A DNA stretch of 64,000 nt. Source: Onthophagus taurus. Its lineage: Eukaryota; Arthropoda; Insecta; Coleoptera; Scarabaeidae. The notes below the pieces were generated by a model. The model made no database searches. It saw only the letters and a list, made by a program, of their open reading frames with translations, and was not told the origin of the DNA. Below are positions 1-11,000 of the stretch, in pieces (position 1 is the first letter of the stretch; each line of letters starts with the position of its first letter). The stretch is from the NCBI RefSeq assembly GCF_036711975.1, contig NC_091973.1:5332001-5396000 (forward strand), written 5' to 3'. The translations under genes and the position numbers were made by a program.

Positions 1-610
1 AAACTCATACGCAGAGTAGGATTATGTGTACGAGAATTTCAAATTTGAACTGCTGTCGTAATTGCGGCTCGCAAGCAATTTTGAATCCCGGGTTGTGTTA
101 ACGCCCACACAAAATCAACTCCCAAACGTACTACCAACGACCTCGGAGACCGCAACACGCAATTTTAAATTGCGTTAAGCGAGATACGAGAGGGGTCGCT
201 CGTTTCAATATTGTTTCCCTTCACCCTCGCGTGAGTAATACATCCTATGATACGAATAAAATAAGTCCGTTGATATGCAGTCTGCAATAAATGTTCTCTC
301 AGATGTCGGCGCCAGAAAACAAACAACTCCCAAAGTTCCTCGCGGATGTTGCTCTGAATAGCAGCGGCGTGTGTTCCAGTTTAAATTTGCCTTACGTTTC
401 AACAGACACTGCAACAATCAGACTTCGAATCGATATAACAGCTCGATTAATGTTTAATCCTCTCCGAAACTTGTTACAACTCACTATTTACTTTCACAAC
501 CAATTATCCAACTCTAAGAAAAATTTAAAGAAACTCTCACATTGACATTGAATTTCATTATTTAATTACATTATCTTATATATATTTTAAAACAAAAGTT
601 TAAACTCTTA
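1..610. other. Intergenic, nothing recognised
   Basis: AT-rich sequence with short overlapping open frames on both strands between about 205 and 545. None shows a family motif, splice context or codon pattern that supports a gene. I see no RNA gene or repeat here. Confidence 0.5.
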
Positions 611-612
611 TA

Positions 613-779
613 CAGTGTCTTAATTAATTATCGTACCCGACGTCATCATTGCAAGTATGCAACCAATATCACAATGCAATACGCATCATACGCAAATCGT
701 GTGTTGCAATAAAAATACTGTGATATTGGTTGCATACTTGCAATGATGACGTCGGGTACGATAATTAATTAACACACTG
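613..779. mobile_element. Palindromic MITE, copy 1 (TA target site)
   Basis: This 167-bp element is bounded by CAGTGT...ACACTG and flanked by TA on each side (611-612 and 780-781). The two arms, each about 60 bp, are near-perfect inverted copies carrying a GACGTC core, so the whole element folds into one long hairpin. TA duplication and CAGTG ends suggest a Tc1/mariner-mobilised non-autonomous element; that class call is inference. Related copies are at 2911-2990 (half) and 50425-50580 (full). Confidence 0.8.
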
Positions 780-780
780 T

Positions 781-781
781 A

Positions 782-815
<34 letters not shown>

Positions 816-830
816 AATAAATATAATATA
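781..830. repeat. TA-rich microsatellite
   Basis: A run of alternating TA with occasional C, directly abutting the right end of the MITE. Confidence 0.85.
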
Positions 831-864
831 TACAGGGTCGCTGATATGTAAACTATCTCAGTAC

Positions 865-1684
865 GTTGCAAATACTATCAATCTCCATATGTCGGACCAT
901 CTTGCGCAAATGCTCGAGTTCACCATAACAGAGCTAAAACACCCTGGAAAAAACAAAACAAAACAAAGAAACTTTGCTTATTCAAACATTAATCGTTTCA
1001 GAGAAAAATTAAAAGAAATGAGTATACTTGTTGACAATCACATAACTCATGGCGAAATTTGACGAGTGTTTCCCTAAAAAATACATATTACAACGCAAAG
1101 ATAAAAAATATACAATAAACACACCTGAGTTAAACGCATTGAAACATACTCTTGATGCCATGTATATCGTAGCAAAGGCAGGAGATAGTCTAGAAGCATA
1201 CAATATCTATAGGAAATTAAAATATACTTACATAAAAACTATGATAACAGAAAAACAAAAACAAAAAGAAAACTTTATATCAAATTCATCAAATAAATCG
1301 AAAGCAATCTGGAATGTCAGGCGGAGAGGAATCAACACTATCGGCAGAGGAGATGAACACTTTTTTTATAAATTTGAGTAACAAAGCAAAAAATGATCAC
1401 CATAATACACATCTATACGGTACTTTACTTCAAAACCATAAAATAGATAATAAAAGATCATTCTACTTTAAAGAAATAACGCCAATTGAAATCATAGATA
1501 TTGTGCAATCCCTAAAAAACAAAAACACTAAAGACACCTACCACTTTAGTGCCAACCTCCTAAAACAAGTTGTCGATGTGATAGCGTCACCTCTATCCAA
1601 GGTTTTAAACAAATGCGTGAATGAAGGATGTTTTCCAAATGAACTAAAAATTGCAAAAATTCTACCAGTACACAAAAAACTTTA
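865..1684 (+). pseudogene. Non-LTR retrotransposon fragment (endonuclease end to RT start)
   Basis: An SDHLAQ motif near 895 matches the last endonuclease motif of APE-type LINEs. From 1049 and 1314 two frames encode the linker and N-terminal reverse-transcriptase region, ending in a motif of the type LKIAKILPVHKK at about 1646-1681. The frames do not join without a shift and the element stops before the RT catalytic core, so it is a 5'- and 3'-truncated dead copy. The clade (CR1/Jockey-like) is a guess from the motifs. Confidence 0.75.
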
Positions 1685-2049
1685 ACACCACAATTTATAT
1701 TGATGAAATAGGCCATTTAAGTAATAATTTTTAGCTCTACTACTATCCGTGCAAAAAGTCAAGGCCCCTCACTTTAGAGATCGATATCTTCGTAACCGCT
1801 CGATGGAAAAAATTGTAATAAAGTTTATTGTAATCAGTTTCTGCGTATATTATGTTAATTTGAAAATTTTTCGGTCCGCGGTTTTTCTTTTATCACGAGT
1901 TAAGTGAAAAAAGTAACCGATTTTTGAGAGTGCCAGCAACTTTGTCTACTTTGCGATTTTTTTTGCTCTAAAACTATTTCAAATTTGAACTGGTGGTAAA
2001 CCGATGTGTTGTTAATAAAAAAAAATATACCCCATATTTTATTTTTTCT

Positions 2050-2604
2050 ATATTCCATACAGTTTTGCAAAAAATCGCGGTTTAGTAGGATGCGGTTGTT
2101 TCGAAAACGACCTGACGGATTTCAACGCGGTTTTTACCAAAATATGTCAAATAATGTCGTTTGTCGAATTCCGTTATCAGTTTTTCAAAATTAGGGCTCC
2201 TTAGTTTTTAAGAGCGATTTAATGGAATTACAAATTAAAAAGAATCAGAAATAAGCTATGCGGGTAGAGGAGGGTTCCGTCCAATCGGAACAGACGGTGC
2301 GTCCCAGACAGTACGTTGCACCTTTATCTTACCTACATAGAGAAATAAGGCGCGACGTCCTGTCTGGAACGCACTATCTGTTCCGATTGGACGGAACCCG
2401 CAGAGCTTATTTCTGTTTCTCTTTAATTTGTAATCGCTCTTAAAAAATTAGGGAGCTCTAATTTTGAACAACTGATAACGGAATCCGACAACCGACATTA
2501 TTTCACATATTTTGGTCAAATTCCCGAGGAAATCCACCCAGCCGTTTTCGACATAACGCCGTCTTACTAAACCGCGGTTTTCCGCGAAACTGTATGGAGT
2601 ATCG
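2050..2604. mobile_element. Foldback element with ~240-bp inverted arms
   Basis: The left arm starts TCCATACAG (2053) and includes CGCGGTTTAGTA (2076-2087). The right arm is its inverted, diverged copy ending near CTGTATGGAGTAT. Closer to the centre, GTCCAATCGGAACAG (2279-2293) faces its exact inverse at 2378-2392. There is no coding content. A piece of the same family lies at 12290-12450 inside the contactin intron, so it is a dispersed repeat family. Confidence 0.75.
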
Positions 2605-2910
2605 AAAATGGTATTGCAATTAGAGATGTGCGCATAACTGATATTTTATCAACGCGGGTCACACACACCACTTACGTGAATATCATATATGAATCATGTT
2701 TGATTACTTGTTAATTTGATTATTAATTAATCGTGTTTAACTAATGGCAGAATTAATAGGAAATGTAGTTTTATATTGTTTGACTTTTTTATATTATTTT
2801 ATATTTGTTTAAGCTCTTGATTCTATGAAGTTTTAATTTCAAATAATTTAAATTGTAGAAGTTATAAACCTTTAATAAGTACGGTATAGATAACAATCTA
2901 CAAGTCTTCA

Positions 2911-2990
2911 TCAAATCGCGTATTGCAATAAAAATACTGTGATGTTGGTTGCATACTTGCAATGATGACGTCGGGTGCAATAATTAATTA
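2911..2990. mobile_element. MITE, truncated copy 2
   Basis: This matches the right half of the 613-779 element, including the GCATACTTGCAATGATGACG segment, and then runs into TA repeats. The left arm is missing. Confidence 0.75.
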
Positions 2991-3015
2991 TATATATATG
3001 TATATATATATATAT

Positions 3016-3175
3016 AAGTACGAAGGCTTTCACGGCCGGTGTGAATTGAATTAAAATTAGAACTAAAACTAGAAACTTTCGGGTTTCGCCGTGCGTCTTT
3101 TAAGAAAAGATTTGACGTTTCGGACGCCATGTTGCACCCTTCTTCAGAAACTGGTTCGAAGTGTATAAGTTATTT
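3016..3175 (-). mobile_element. Penelope-like element end with hammerhead-like motif
   Basis: On the minus strand CTGAAGA (plus 3141-3147) is followed by GGGTGC (3134-3139), a six-base loop, GCGTCC (3122-3127) and GAAA (3118-3121). The two six-base arms pair, allowing two G-U pairs, exactly as stem II of a hammerhead. CGTC (3114-3117) can pair with GACG (3094-3097) as stem III. Such motifs are known in Penelope-like element terminal repeats, and the nearby CCGTGAAAGCC tail fits that from memory. The expected U after stem III is a C, so this copy is probably inactive. Confidence 0.5.
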
Positions 3176-3249
3176 CTTTCTGCTACCCATTATGCCGCAG
3201 TTCTTAACATGCCTTACCAACAACGAATTCAACTAGATATATATATTTA

Positions 3250-4430
3250 TTACTTACTTTCAAATTAATATTCCACAGATGTATCTCCATGTTGGTAATG
3301 TCTATAGAAAAAAAACAGTATAAATCGATGCAGAGTACAAAGAATAGTGTAGCGAGTCCAAGGGCCGAAAAAAAATAATGAAAACGTGTCAGTTGTTATC
3401 GCGCCGGGTCGTTGTACTCCAGGATTGATATCGAAAAAAGTATTAATTAACAAAGTTATTTTTAAAATAGAATAACATTTTTAATTGGTAAAATAAAATT
3501 GTGTAGAAAGAAGTAACAAGCTGTTTTTAACAAGCACCCTACAAAGAGTTGGAGAACAAAATATTTCTTTGTGTAACACATGTACATTCATAATTGATGC
3601 TCCTCAAAGAAGCATTATAAAACCGGCGAACATTAATGAGTAACTTCGTGAATGCGTAGAGAATAAGGACGGCACTTCGCTGATTTTATTTAGAAAACAA
3701 ATCTTTAAATTGCAGATTTAAAAATGGAAAATGATTGCAGCATTCTTTGAAACTCGTAAACATCCCCACAAAAGCGATAACATTACAATGATTTCCTAGA
3801 ATTAGTTTCAATAAAAATATGTAACATCCCCCAATATAATTTCTTAGAATAGCTTCTTACAGTGAGCTTCGGCTGAAAAGTAACTACCTCGTAGAAAATA
3901 TTATAAGGTCATCTTTCAAGAAGCTATTTTGATATGTAAAAAACGAAGTTATCGGGGGGTTGATATCGGTCTTGTAAGCGAATTAAGTGCGCTAATTAAA
4001 AGTTGAAAAACCCGTGGGCCGAGGCGGTAATGAAATTTCTAATTCCCAGAGCCGAAACTTAATATCGTGCCAGAAATATCGGAAATGGCTCACGGTCAAC
4101 ATTGCACTCCGGAACATTTAATTAAACATCGAATGGCGACGCAGTTCCCTCGGAAATTTAAATTAGCTTTTCGGTGAGTTCCGATCGCGAATTTTATTTC
4201 AACGACGACGACCCAACGGAATTAATCGAATTTAATAACTATCCCTCTCGATCTCTTAAAACGCGAACTTGAAAATAAACCAAATTCGCCTCGCGGATGA
4301 TGAATTAAAGCGGAAAACGATGCAAACGAGCTTTCGTGTTTGGCGGTGTTAAACATGCGAGCCAATTAACCCAAAAACTGGGTTAGTTCCGTCTCATTAC
4401 TTGCTTCTCTACCCAACTTCAATTAGTACT
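3250..4430. other. Intergenic, no gene seen
   Basis: There are only short open frames, with no motif. The stretch from about 3950 to 4400 is noticeably richer in GC and CpG than its surroundings and carries no recognisable repeat. Confidence 0.4.
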
Positions 4431-4439
4431 GGAAAAATT

Positions 4440-5200
4440 ATTGTACAATTTAAGAGTTGATAAGGTTTATATCTGCGGTTATTATCTCTAGTTGACCTAG
4501 ACAAATTGGTACTAAAAACTCAATTTGCATTTTAAAAATATTTTTAAATCCAACCGCGAAATTATTTAAAACACGCACACTGACTGATTTTCAATGGTAG
4601 AAATAAATTAATTTTGCTATTCGCGGTACATAGTTTATTTTATAATTAAATTGGTTTAATAATGAAAATGCGTATGATATTATTTGATTTTACGTGGATT
4701 TTCAGACATCAATATAAAATAGTTTCAGTTCAAGGTCAAATTTACAACGTTATTCATGTTATCCACCGGTTCAAATATATATTCGACGTGCAATAAGAAT
4801 TTAGTACCTCGTAAAATATTGATAATAAAAACCTTCATCTTGTATTTTAACCGGGGCTATTTCAAGAAAATTATTTAAAGCATGCGCTGAATGATTAAAT
4901 TAAAATTCAAATTAAATTGGTGATAAGAATTTAACTTGTATATTTGTATGAAAGTTGAGAGAGCAAATAGTGTTCACAGTAAACAGCTTATTCCATAATT
5001 AAATTAGTTTAATAATGAAAATATGTACGTTATTATTCAATTTCACGTGAGTACAAGGTCGAATTTACAATGTTATTCATCTGGGTTCGTGGCATGCATC
5101 CCTTGAAACATATATTCCAATGGGATATATAATAGGGAATGCAGCTAAATTGATAATAAGAATTCACTACATCGTAAAATGTATTACATCGCCATATTGC
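4440..5200 (+). repeat. Two diverged direct copies (~380-bp offset)
   Basis: A segment with a TTATTTTATAATTAAATTGG-like core near 4630 recurs near 4990, followed in both copies by AATAATGAAAAT. An AAGGTC..ATTTACAA..GTTATTCAT block at about 4731 recurs at about 5056. The copies are old and gapped. No coding content was found. Confidence 0.55.
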
Positions 5201-5379
5201 ATAGTAATAAATAGTAGTACATCGTATAACGGATTCAGAATCTATCGTAATATTTAATAGTGGTAATACATCATTTTATAACGTGGTATAAATCTTGATA
5301 TAATAAATAGTACGAGATAAGTGAATAAATAATGCAAGAATGTATAAATAGAAATTGGAAATGATAAGTTAATTGGCCG

Positions 5380-8030
5380 GTGATTTGTGAATGAATGGAG
5401 GGAATGGCGAGAGTAAACCGCGTTTATCGGCTAATCATCCGTCGACCGTTTTCCTGTTTACGGTCGGAACTTAGTTCGAATCGATTTGAGCTCTCGAACT
5501 ACGTGGACAAACGGACCGTTTTAGGTGAGTCGGAGTTGCCGTCGCTGCTGAAGGGGCGTCGATTTCGGAGGCCGTTTTCAATGCATACTAAAACGGAAAG
5601 AATAATGGGATTAGCTGGAATAAATGGCACCGTACGCGGAGGTGCTCTACATTTCAGGAAATTTGAAATGTCACTTCCAACCAGCCGACGTTTGTTATTC
5701 AGTCCTTCCGGTATTATTTAAACACAATAGCCCGGCGCCGCTGAGGTTAGCGGGTACAATGACATAATACATACAGCATTACCGCCTTACTCTCGCCGTT
5801 CTTAAATTTACGAATGCGATAATTACATTGCGGACTCAAATTTTGACACTTTAATAACAACTTTATACTTTACCAACATTCATTCATAATTAAAATCACA
5901 CTCAATAATATTACAACACTTCGTCGATCGTGATATAAACAAACATATATTGAAAGGTTGATATAGAGCAAGTTGAGATTTGTCACTGAGTAATTCCAGA
6001 AAGCGGTTTGTTAAGCCCCAACTGATTGATCTGAATCCGGTTAAAAGAGCTTCTACTCTAATACATACGGACTCTTGATTCCACTCTACCAAATAGACCA
6101 GTTAAGCTGTCACGACGTCAACGTGGATAATCTTGGATTTTTGTGAATCTTTGAAATATTTTACATTTAGCTTTAATTTCTAAGTATTCAACATTTTTTT
6201 TTATGTTCTAAGCAATAAATACAAAATTGATATTAACAACATCAATATATACAAGTTTTTTGCTTAATATTGTTGTGAAAGATGAATAAAATAAATGTTT
6301 CACGTACAAAGAACCTTTTATATATAAATTTTTTTTCAAAGAATAAGATTTAAAAGTACCATTATGTATGTATACAGACTCAAGGAGTCGGGAGAAGTAT
6401 TTTAAATAATAAAAAAAGGGAAAAAATTTCTCTCAGTATAAAGCTCAGGAATGGGTATCGAAAAATGTACCCGTTGCATTTTATAATATTAAATATTTAC
6501 CCTATCGTGGATATTAATATCCGAAAGAACATTTCTACGTATATAAAACGAAATAAAATTTAATACCGACATACCAAAAGTCTCTATAATAAAAGTATCT
6601 ATGTTGTAAAGGGTTTAATTTTAATTTTTGGGATAGTTTAAAATTCATGTGGTTTTGCAAGTGATTTTTCTTCCGACTGAAAATATGAGATCTTTAAGGA
6701 TATGAAGCAATTTATACCAGATGTTGCGAAAGGTTGCCAACGGTTCGCTTCGAAAGCGGAGACAAGAAAAACGCCTAAAATATCGAACGACTGTTGAAAT
6801 ATTGGGGCCGTCATTTGTAAGACCCCCCAGCCTGGTGGGTCTCACTGACCTTGCGCTATGTTCGTAAATTACCGATGCACCCACGAATGACCGTTTTTCC
6901 GCTCAAATTCGGACAACCATGAATATTTTGCCCGCCTCTATTTATTATTTTAAAACGCAATTTGAATTTTGTAATTAAATACCGAAACCACCTTAGTTGA
7001 TTTGCAACTAAATTGATCATCAAACTTCTTGCATAAATTTTTGGGTCAAAAAATTCAACCTTGGTCGTAAAATTCAAAATCATCAAGTAAAAAAAAGTTT
7101 AAGCGCGAGCAAAACGCTCTCCTTTTTCGCGATATCTCACTTTCCCGGCACGAAATTCGCACAAATCTCGCGAAGTGACATACAAAAGGAACGACACGCC
7201 GCTGTAATCTCCAAGGGCCCGTAACGCCGCACAGGATTTGCTAAAAACACCTGATCCAACGCGTAATGAATTACACGTCGCTGTAGTAAAAATTAAAAGC
7301 AATCCTGCTTTTATTCGCCCAACTGTTTCATTTCGTGAAAGCAACAATCCACCCATTAAATTCCTTTGTTGACCGCTTTTCCGGGATTTCGAGAAAGTGC
7401 TTATCGATTTTGCATTCCCAGAATAAAGGTGAACGTTCGAATTTACGTTCTTAGTCCACGTACTTTTCTTAGATGGCGCTCCAAACGTTGAATCAATCAA
7501 TGACATCAACTGCATTTTACGCCATCTCTTATCGAAACATAAAAGGCTTTCATTAATAAATTTTAAGATGTTTGTAAAATTATTTATTAAACAGTTTTCA
7601 TTATAATTTAATTAATAGAAATGAAAACTCAGTCAAGTAAAAAAAAATAATCACTAAGATTACTATAAAAAACGAAACATCCCTAAAAAATATTAAAAAA
7701 ATTAATATCTTTATGGTTAAAACAAAAAATCAAAATAATTGACATAATTGGACGGAATTGTTAGTAATACCAACGAGATTCTTAATCAATCACTTAAAAT
7801 TCTACAGATAATAATAAAATGTTTTTTTTTCTTTCATGAGATTCTCGCAGCGATATGAATCCAGGTACATCTGTTATCGTTACTAATTATAAAGTAGACA
7901 ATAGAAGATCGATGTATATACTATATAAATCTGTATACAAAAAGGGACAGAGAAAAAATATTTTACGCCGCGATTCCTATCGTGTATTTACAGGGAGGGT
8001 TTTTGAGGCACTAATTCGAGGCGAATTTAT
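5380..8030. other. Intergenic, including GC-richer islands; no supported gene
   Basis: Open frames at 5395-5721 (plus, 108 aa) and 7099-7515 (minus, 138 aa) are the longest here. Neither has a recognisable domain or a convincing splice context. Both lie in patches with higher GC, where chance frames are longer. I would not annotate either as a gene. Confidence 0.4.
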
Positions 8031-8033
8031 TTC

Positions 8034-11000
8034 TTAATCAATTCTACGTAAGATCGCGTGTATTATACTACATAAGGCAACAGTTGAGATTGTTGAAAAA
8101 CCATTAAGTGTCTTTGAACCGCTTCTGTACATTTCTGGATCTCCTGTAAACAGAACCACAAACAAAATTAATTACACATTTATGTTTTTTATATTAAATC
8201 TATTCTAGCAATGATAAAAAATAAATAAATTTGTTTTTGCTCGCTTCAATTCAATAAGATTAATAAATAAAAGCATATTTAAGCAAATATACACTTTTAT
8301 AGAGTACAACATAGCGTCTAAGTTAAAACCTACAAGTTATATTTATCACCAATGCGTAAAACGGTAATCGCACACATGTAACTGTTACAAATTTGCCCTA
8401 GAAGAAATAAATCCAACGTCTTAACACATTATTTCTTAAATTTTGAACAAAAAAAAATATAAAAATTAATTATTTACATTTTAATACATACCCATCCGGA
8501 ATTGCCATTCTGGTGAGCTCATCCTACCATCGCCACCGTTTGAATAAGCCAAAACACGGGTCTTGTAATCCTTTCCGGGTACCAAACCATCAATTATAGC
8601 AACTAATTCGCCTCCAATCGGAATAACGGTGTCGTTAGCGGTGCTGATATCTTGATCGTTTTCCCAAACGCGTACTTTAAAACCTTGTAGTGGTTCTTCA
8701 TCATTGGCTGGTTGTACATATCGCCATATAACTTTTATTGTGGATGGATTTATCGGGGTGATGTTAACTGAAGATGGTGGTTTTTGTGGTGGTTTTTTAT
8801 ACGTTCGTTCTTTGAACCGTTCGCTTTCCGGTCCTTCCCCGGCGCCGTTATAAACCATAACTTTCACATTGTAATAAGTATTCGGTACAAGACCGACGAT
8901 TAACGCCCAAGGTCTAGTTGTTCTTGATAGATAATAAACGCTATCTTGTTCGTTATTGCCATCGCGCCAATATTTTATTCTGTGTCCGATTAATTTTCCG
9001 CGAATGCGATCGCGAATTTGTTCGACGGGATTCCAACTAACATTCAAGGCTGTGGAGTTATACGACATTGCTTTAACTAATTGTGGGGCGACAATTGGCA
9101 TATCTTCAGCTGAATAAATTACTTCTTCATTACTTATCGGCCCCTCGCCTTCTGAGTTAATACTTTGTACTTTAACTATATATTCTGTATAATAGTGGTC
9201 TGATTTTATATGAATAACAGCTTTACCGATGTTACCTTGTTTTTGTAATGACAAAGTTTGAAACTCAGTTTCATGCAATCTTTGTTTGAAGAAAATTTTG
9301 TAATAAATTCCGGGTGCGTTTTGTTGATCATTTCTTAATGGTGTCCAAGTAACCGTTAAATCTCCACGTTTACCTCCACCCCCACCAACGTTAGCCGGAG
9401 GTAAATATGGTTTATCAACAGCTGTTGATTTCCTCGGGCTTGGACTACTTGGCACACCCGTTCCTAATTCATTCGATGCGGTCATGCGAAACTCGTAAAT
9501 TGACCATGGTGTTAATGATACTTGAACTAGGGCGCGTTTTCTATTTGGAGGAACCGGTTGCGCGTATATTCCACTCGCTAAATTCACCCAAGTCATGTTC
9601 CACTGAGTTCGTCCTGCGACGCTATATTGATAAATTTGTCTTCCGTGAGCCGCGCCGTCAGTCCACAACAAATTAATATGGGTATTATTCACTATTTGCG
9701 CTTCAACGCCACCTGGAGGACCCGGCGGGCCTTCTATCTTTACGATCGAACGTGACGATATTTGACCTAATGAAGATGTTACTAAACATTCGTATTCGCC
9801 TTCATCGGCAAACGTAGCATTTAAAATTACTAAATGACCACCATCTATTCTCTGGATAAACAATAAAAATTATTAAAATATCTAATAACTAAGAATAAAA
9901 AACTTACAATTTGATTATTCGAATTTTTAACATCAATGTTGCGTATTCTAAGCCCATTATGGTGCCAGATATAAGCTATATCTAGAAGTTCTTCAATGTA
10001 AGCTTCGCAATAGAGCTCAAAACTGTTGTGTACAAATGTTACAATTCTTGGTGGTAAAGATTGTATCCATCTTGGGCCAACTTTAAACGATATTATTTAG
10101 TTTCAAAAATGACTTAAAAAAATATTAACTTACGCAAAACAATTAGTCTTCCCCTAGATTCGTCTAAACCGTTTTCATTTTGAGCCGAACAAGTATAAAT
10201 ACCTTCGTCATTCCTACTAACTGGACCAATAAATAAATTCCCATTTTCCATGATTTTTCTATGACCACCACTTCCGATAATATTACCATCTTTTTTCCAA
10301 GTAAATTGCGGTTTAGGTGCCGCTTCAGGTTGACAAACAATGGTAACGTTACCTTGCTCGGCGGCGTAAGTTTCCGGCTCCAAAGGCCGTTTTTTAAACG
10401 AAGGCTTAAACGATAAAACTCGAAGTTGAGCGGAAGAATACCTAGCTTTTAACGCGTTTGATGCTCGACACTGATACATTCCCGGATCGCGAAACTCATC
10501 AACTTCACGTATCGTAAGGACGTTATCTTGGATTATAATCCTTCCATAATCTTCCGATTCTAAATAACCCTTAATTAATTGCCGCCCATTTTTCCACCAA
10601 GTATAATTCACATCCGGAATTCCAAACGCTTCGCATAACCAAACCAATTGACCCAGCTTATCGACATGTTTATCTTGTAATGGGATGCGAAATTCTGGTT
10701 CGGCTTGAACGTTTAATTGGACACCTTGTTCTTTTGATGATAAATCATTGTAAATTGTACAAACGTATTCGCCTTGATCTTCAACGGTCACTTTTGGTAT
10801 TATCATAACGCGATTGTAACTTTGGAAAGTTGTGTTTCTTGGTAAAGGTGCTCCTCTACGCGTCCAATTATAACTTGGAACCGGACTAAAAATTTTTGTT
10901 TATTATTTATGTATTTTAATGTTTATTAAGTTTAAATAAGTCGCAAGATAACTTGAAATGTTAATTATCGTCGGGTTAAAGTTCGATATGTTGAGAAAAA

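Noticed and set aside
7099-7515. 138-aa minus-strand open frame
   Set aside because: No domain, no splice context and an amino-acid pattern without conserved-looking blocks. It lies in a GC-richer patch where long chance frames are expected.
9407-9676. Plus-strand 89-aa frame within contactin
   Set aside because: Antisense shadow of the FN3-encoding exon.
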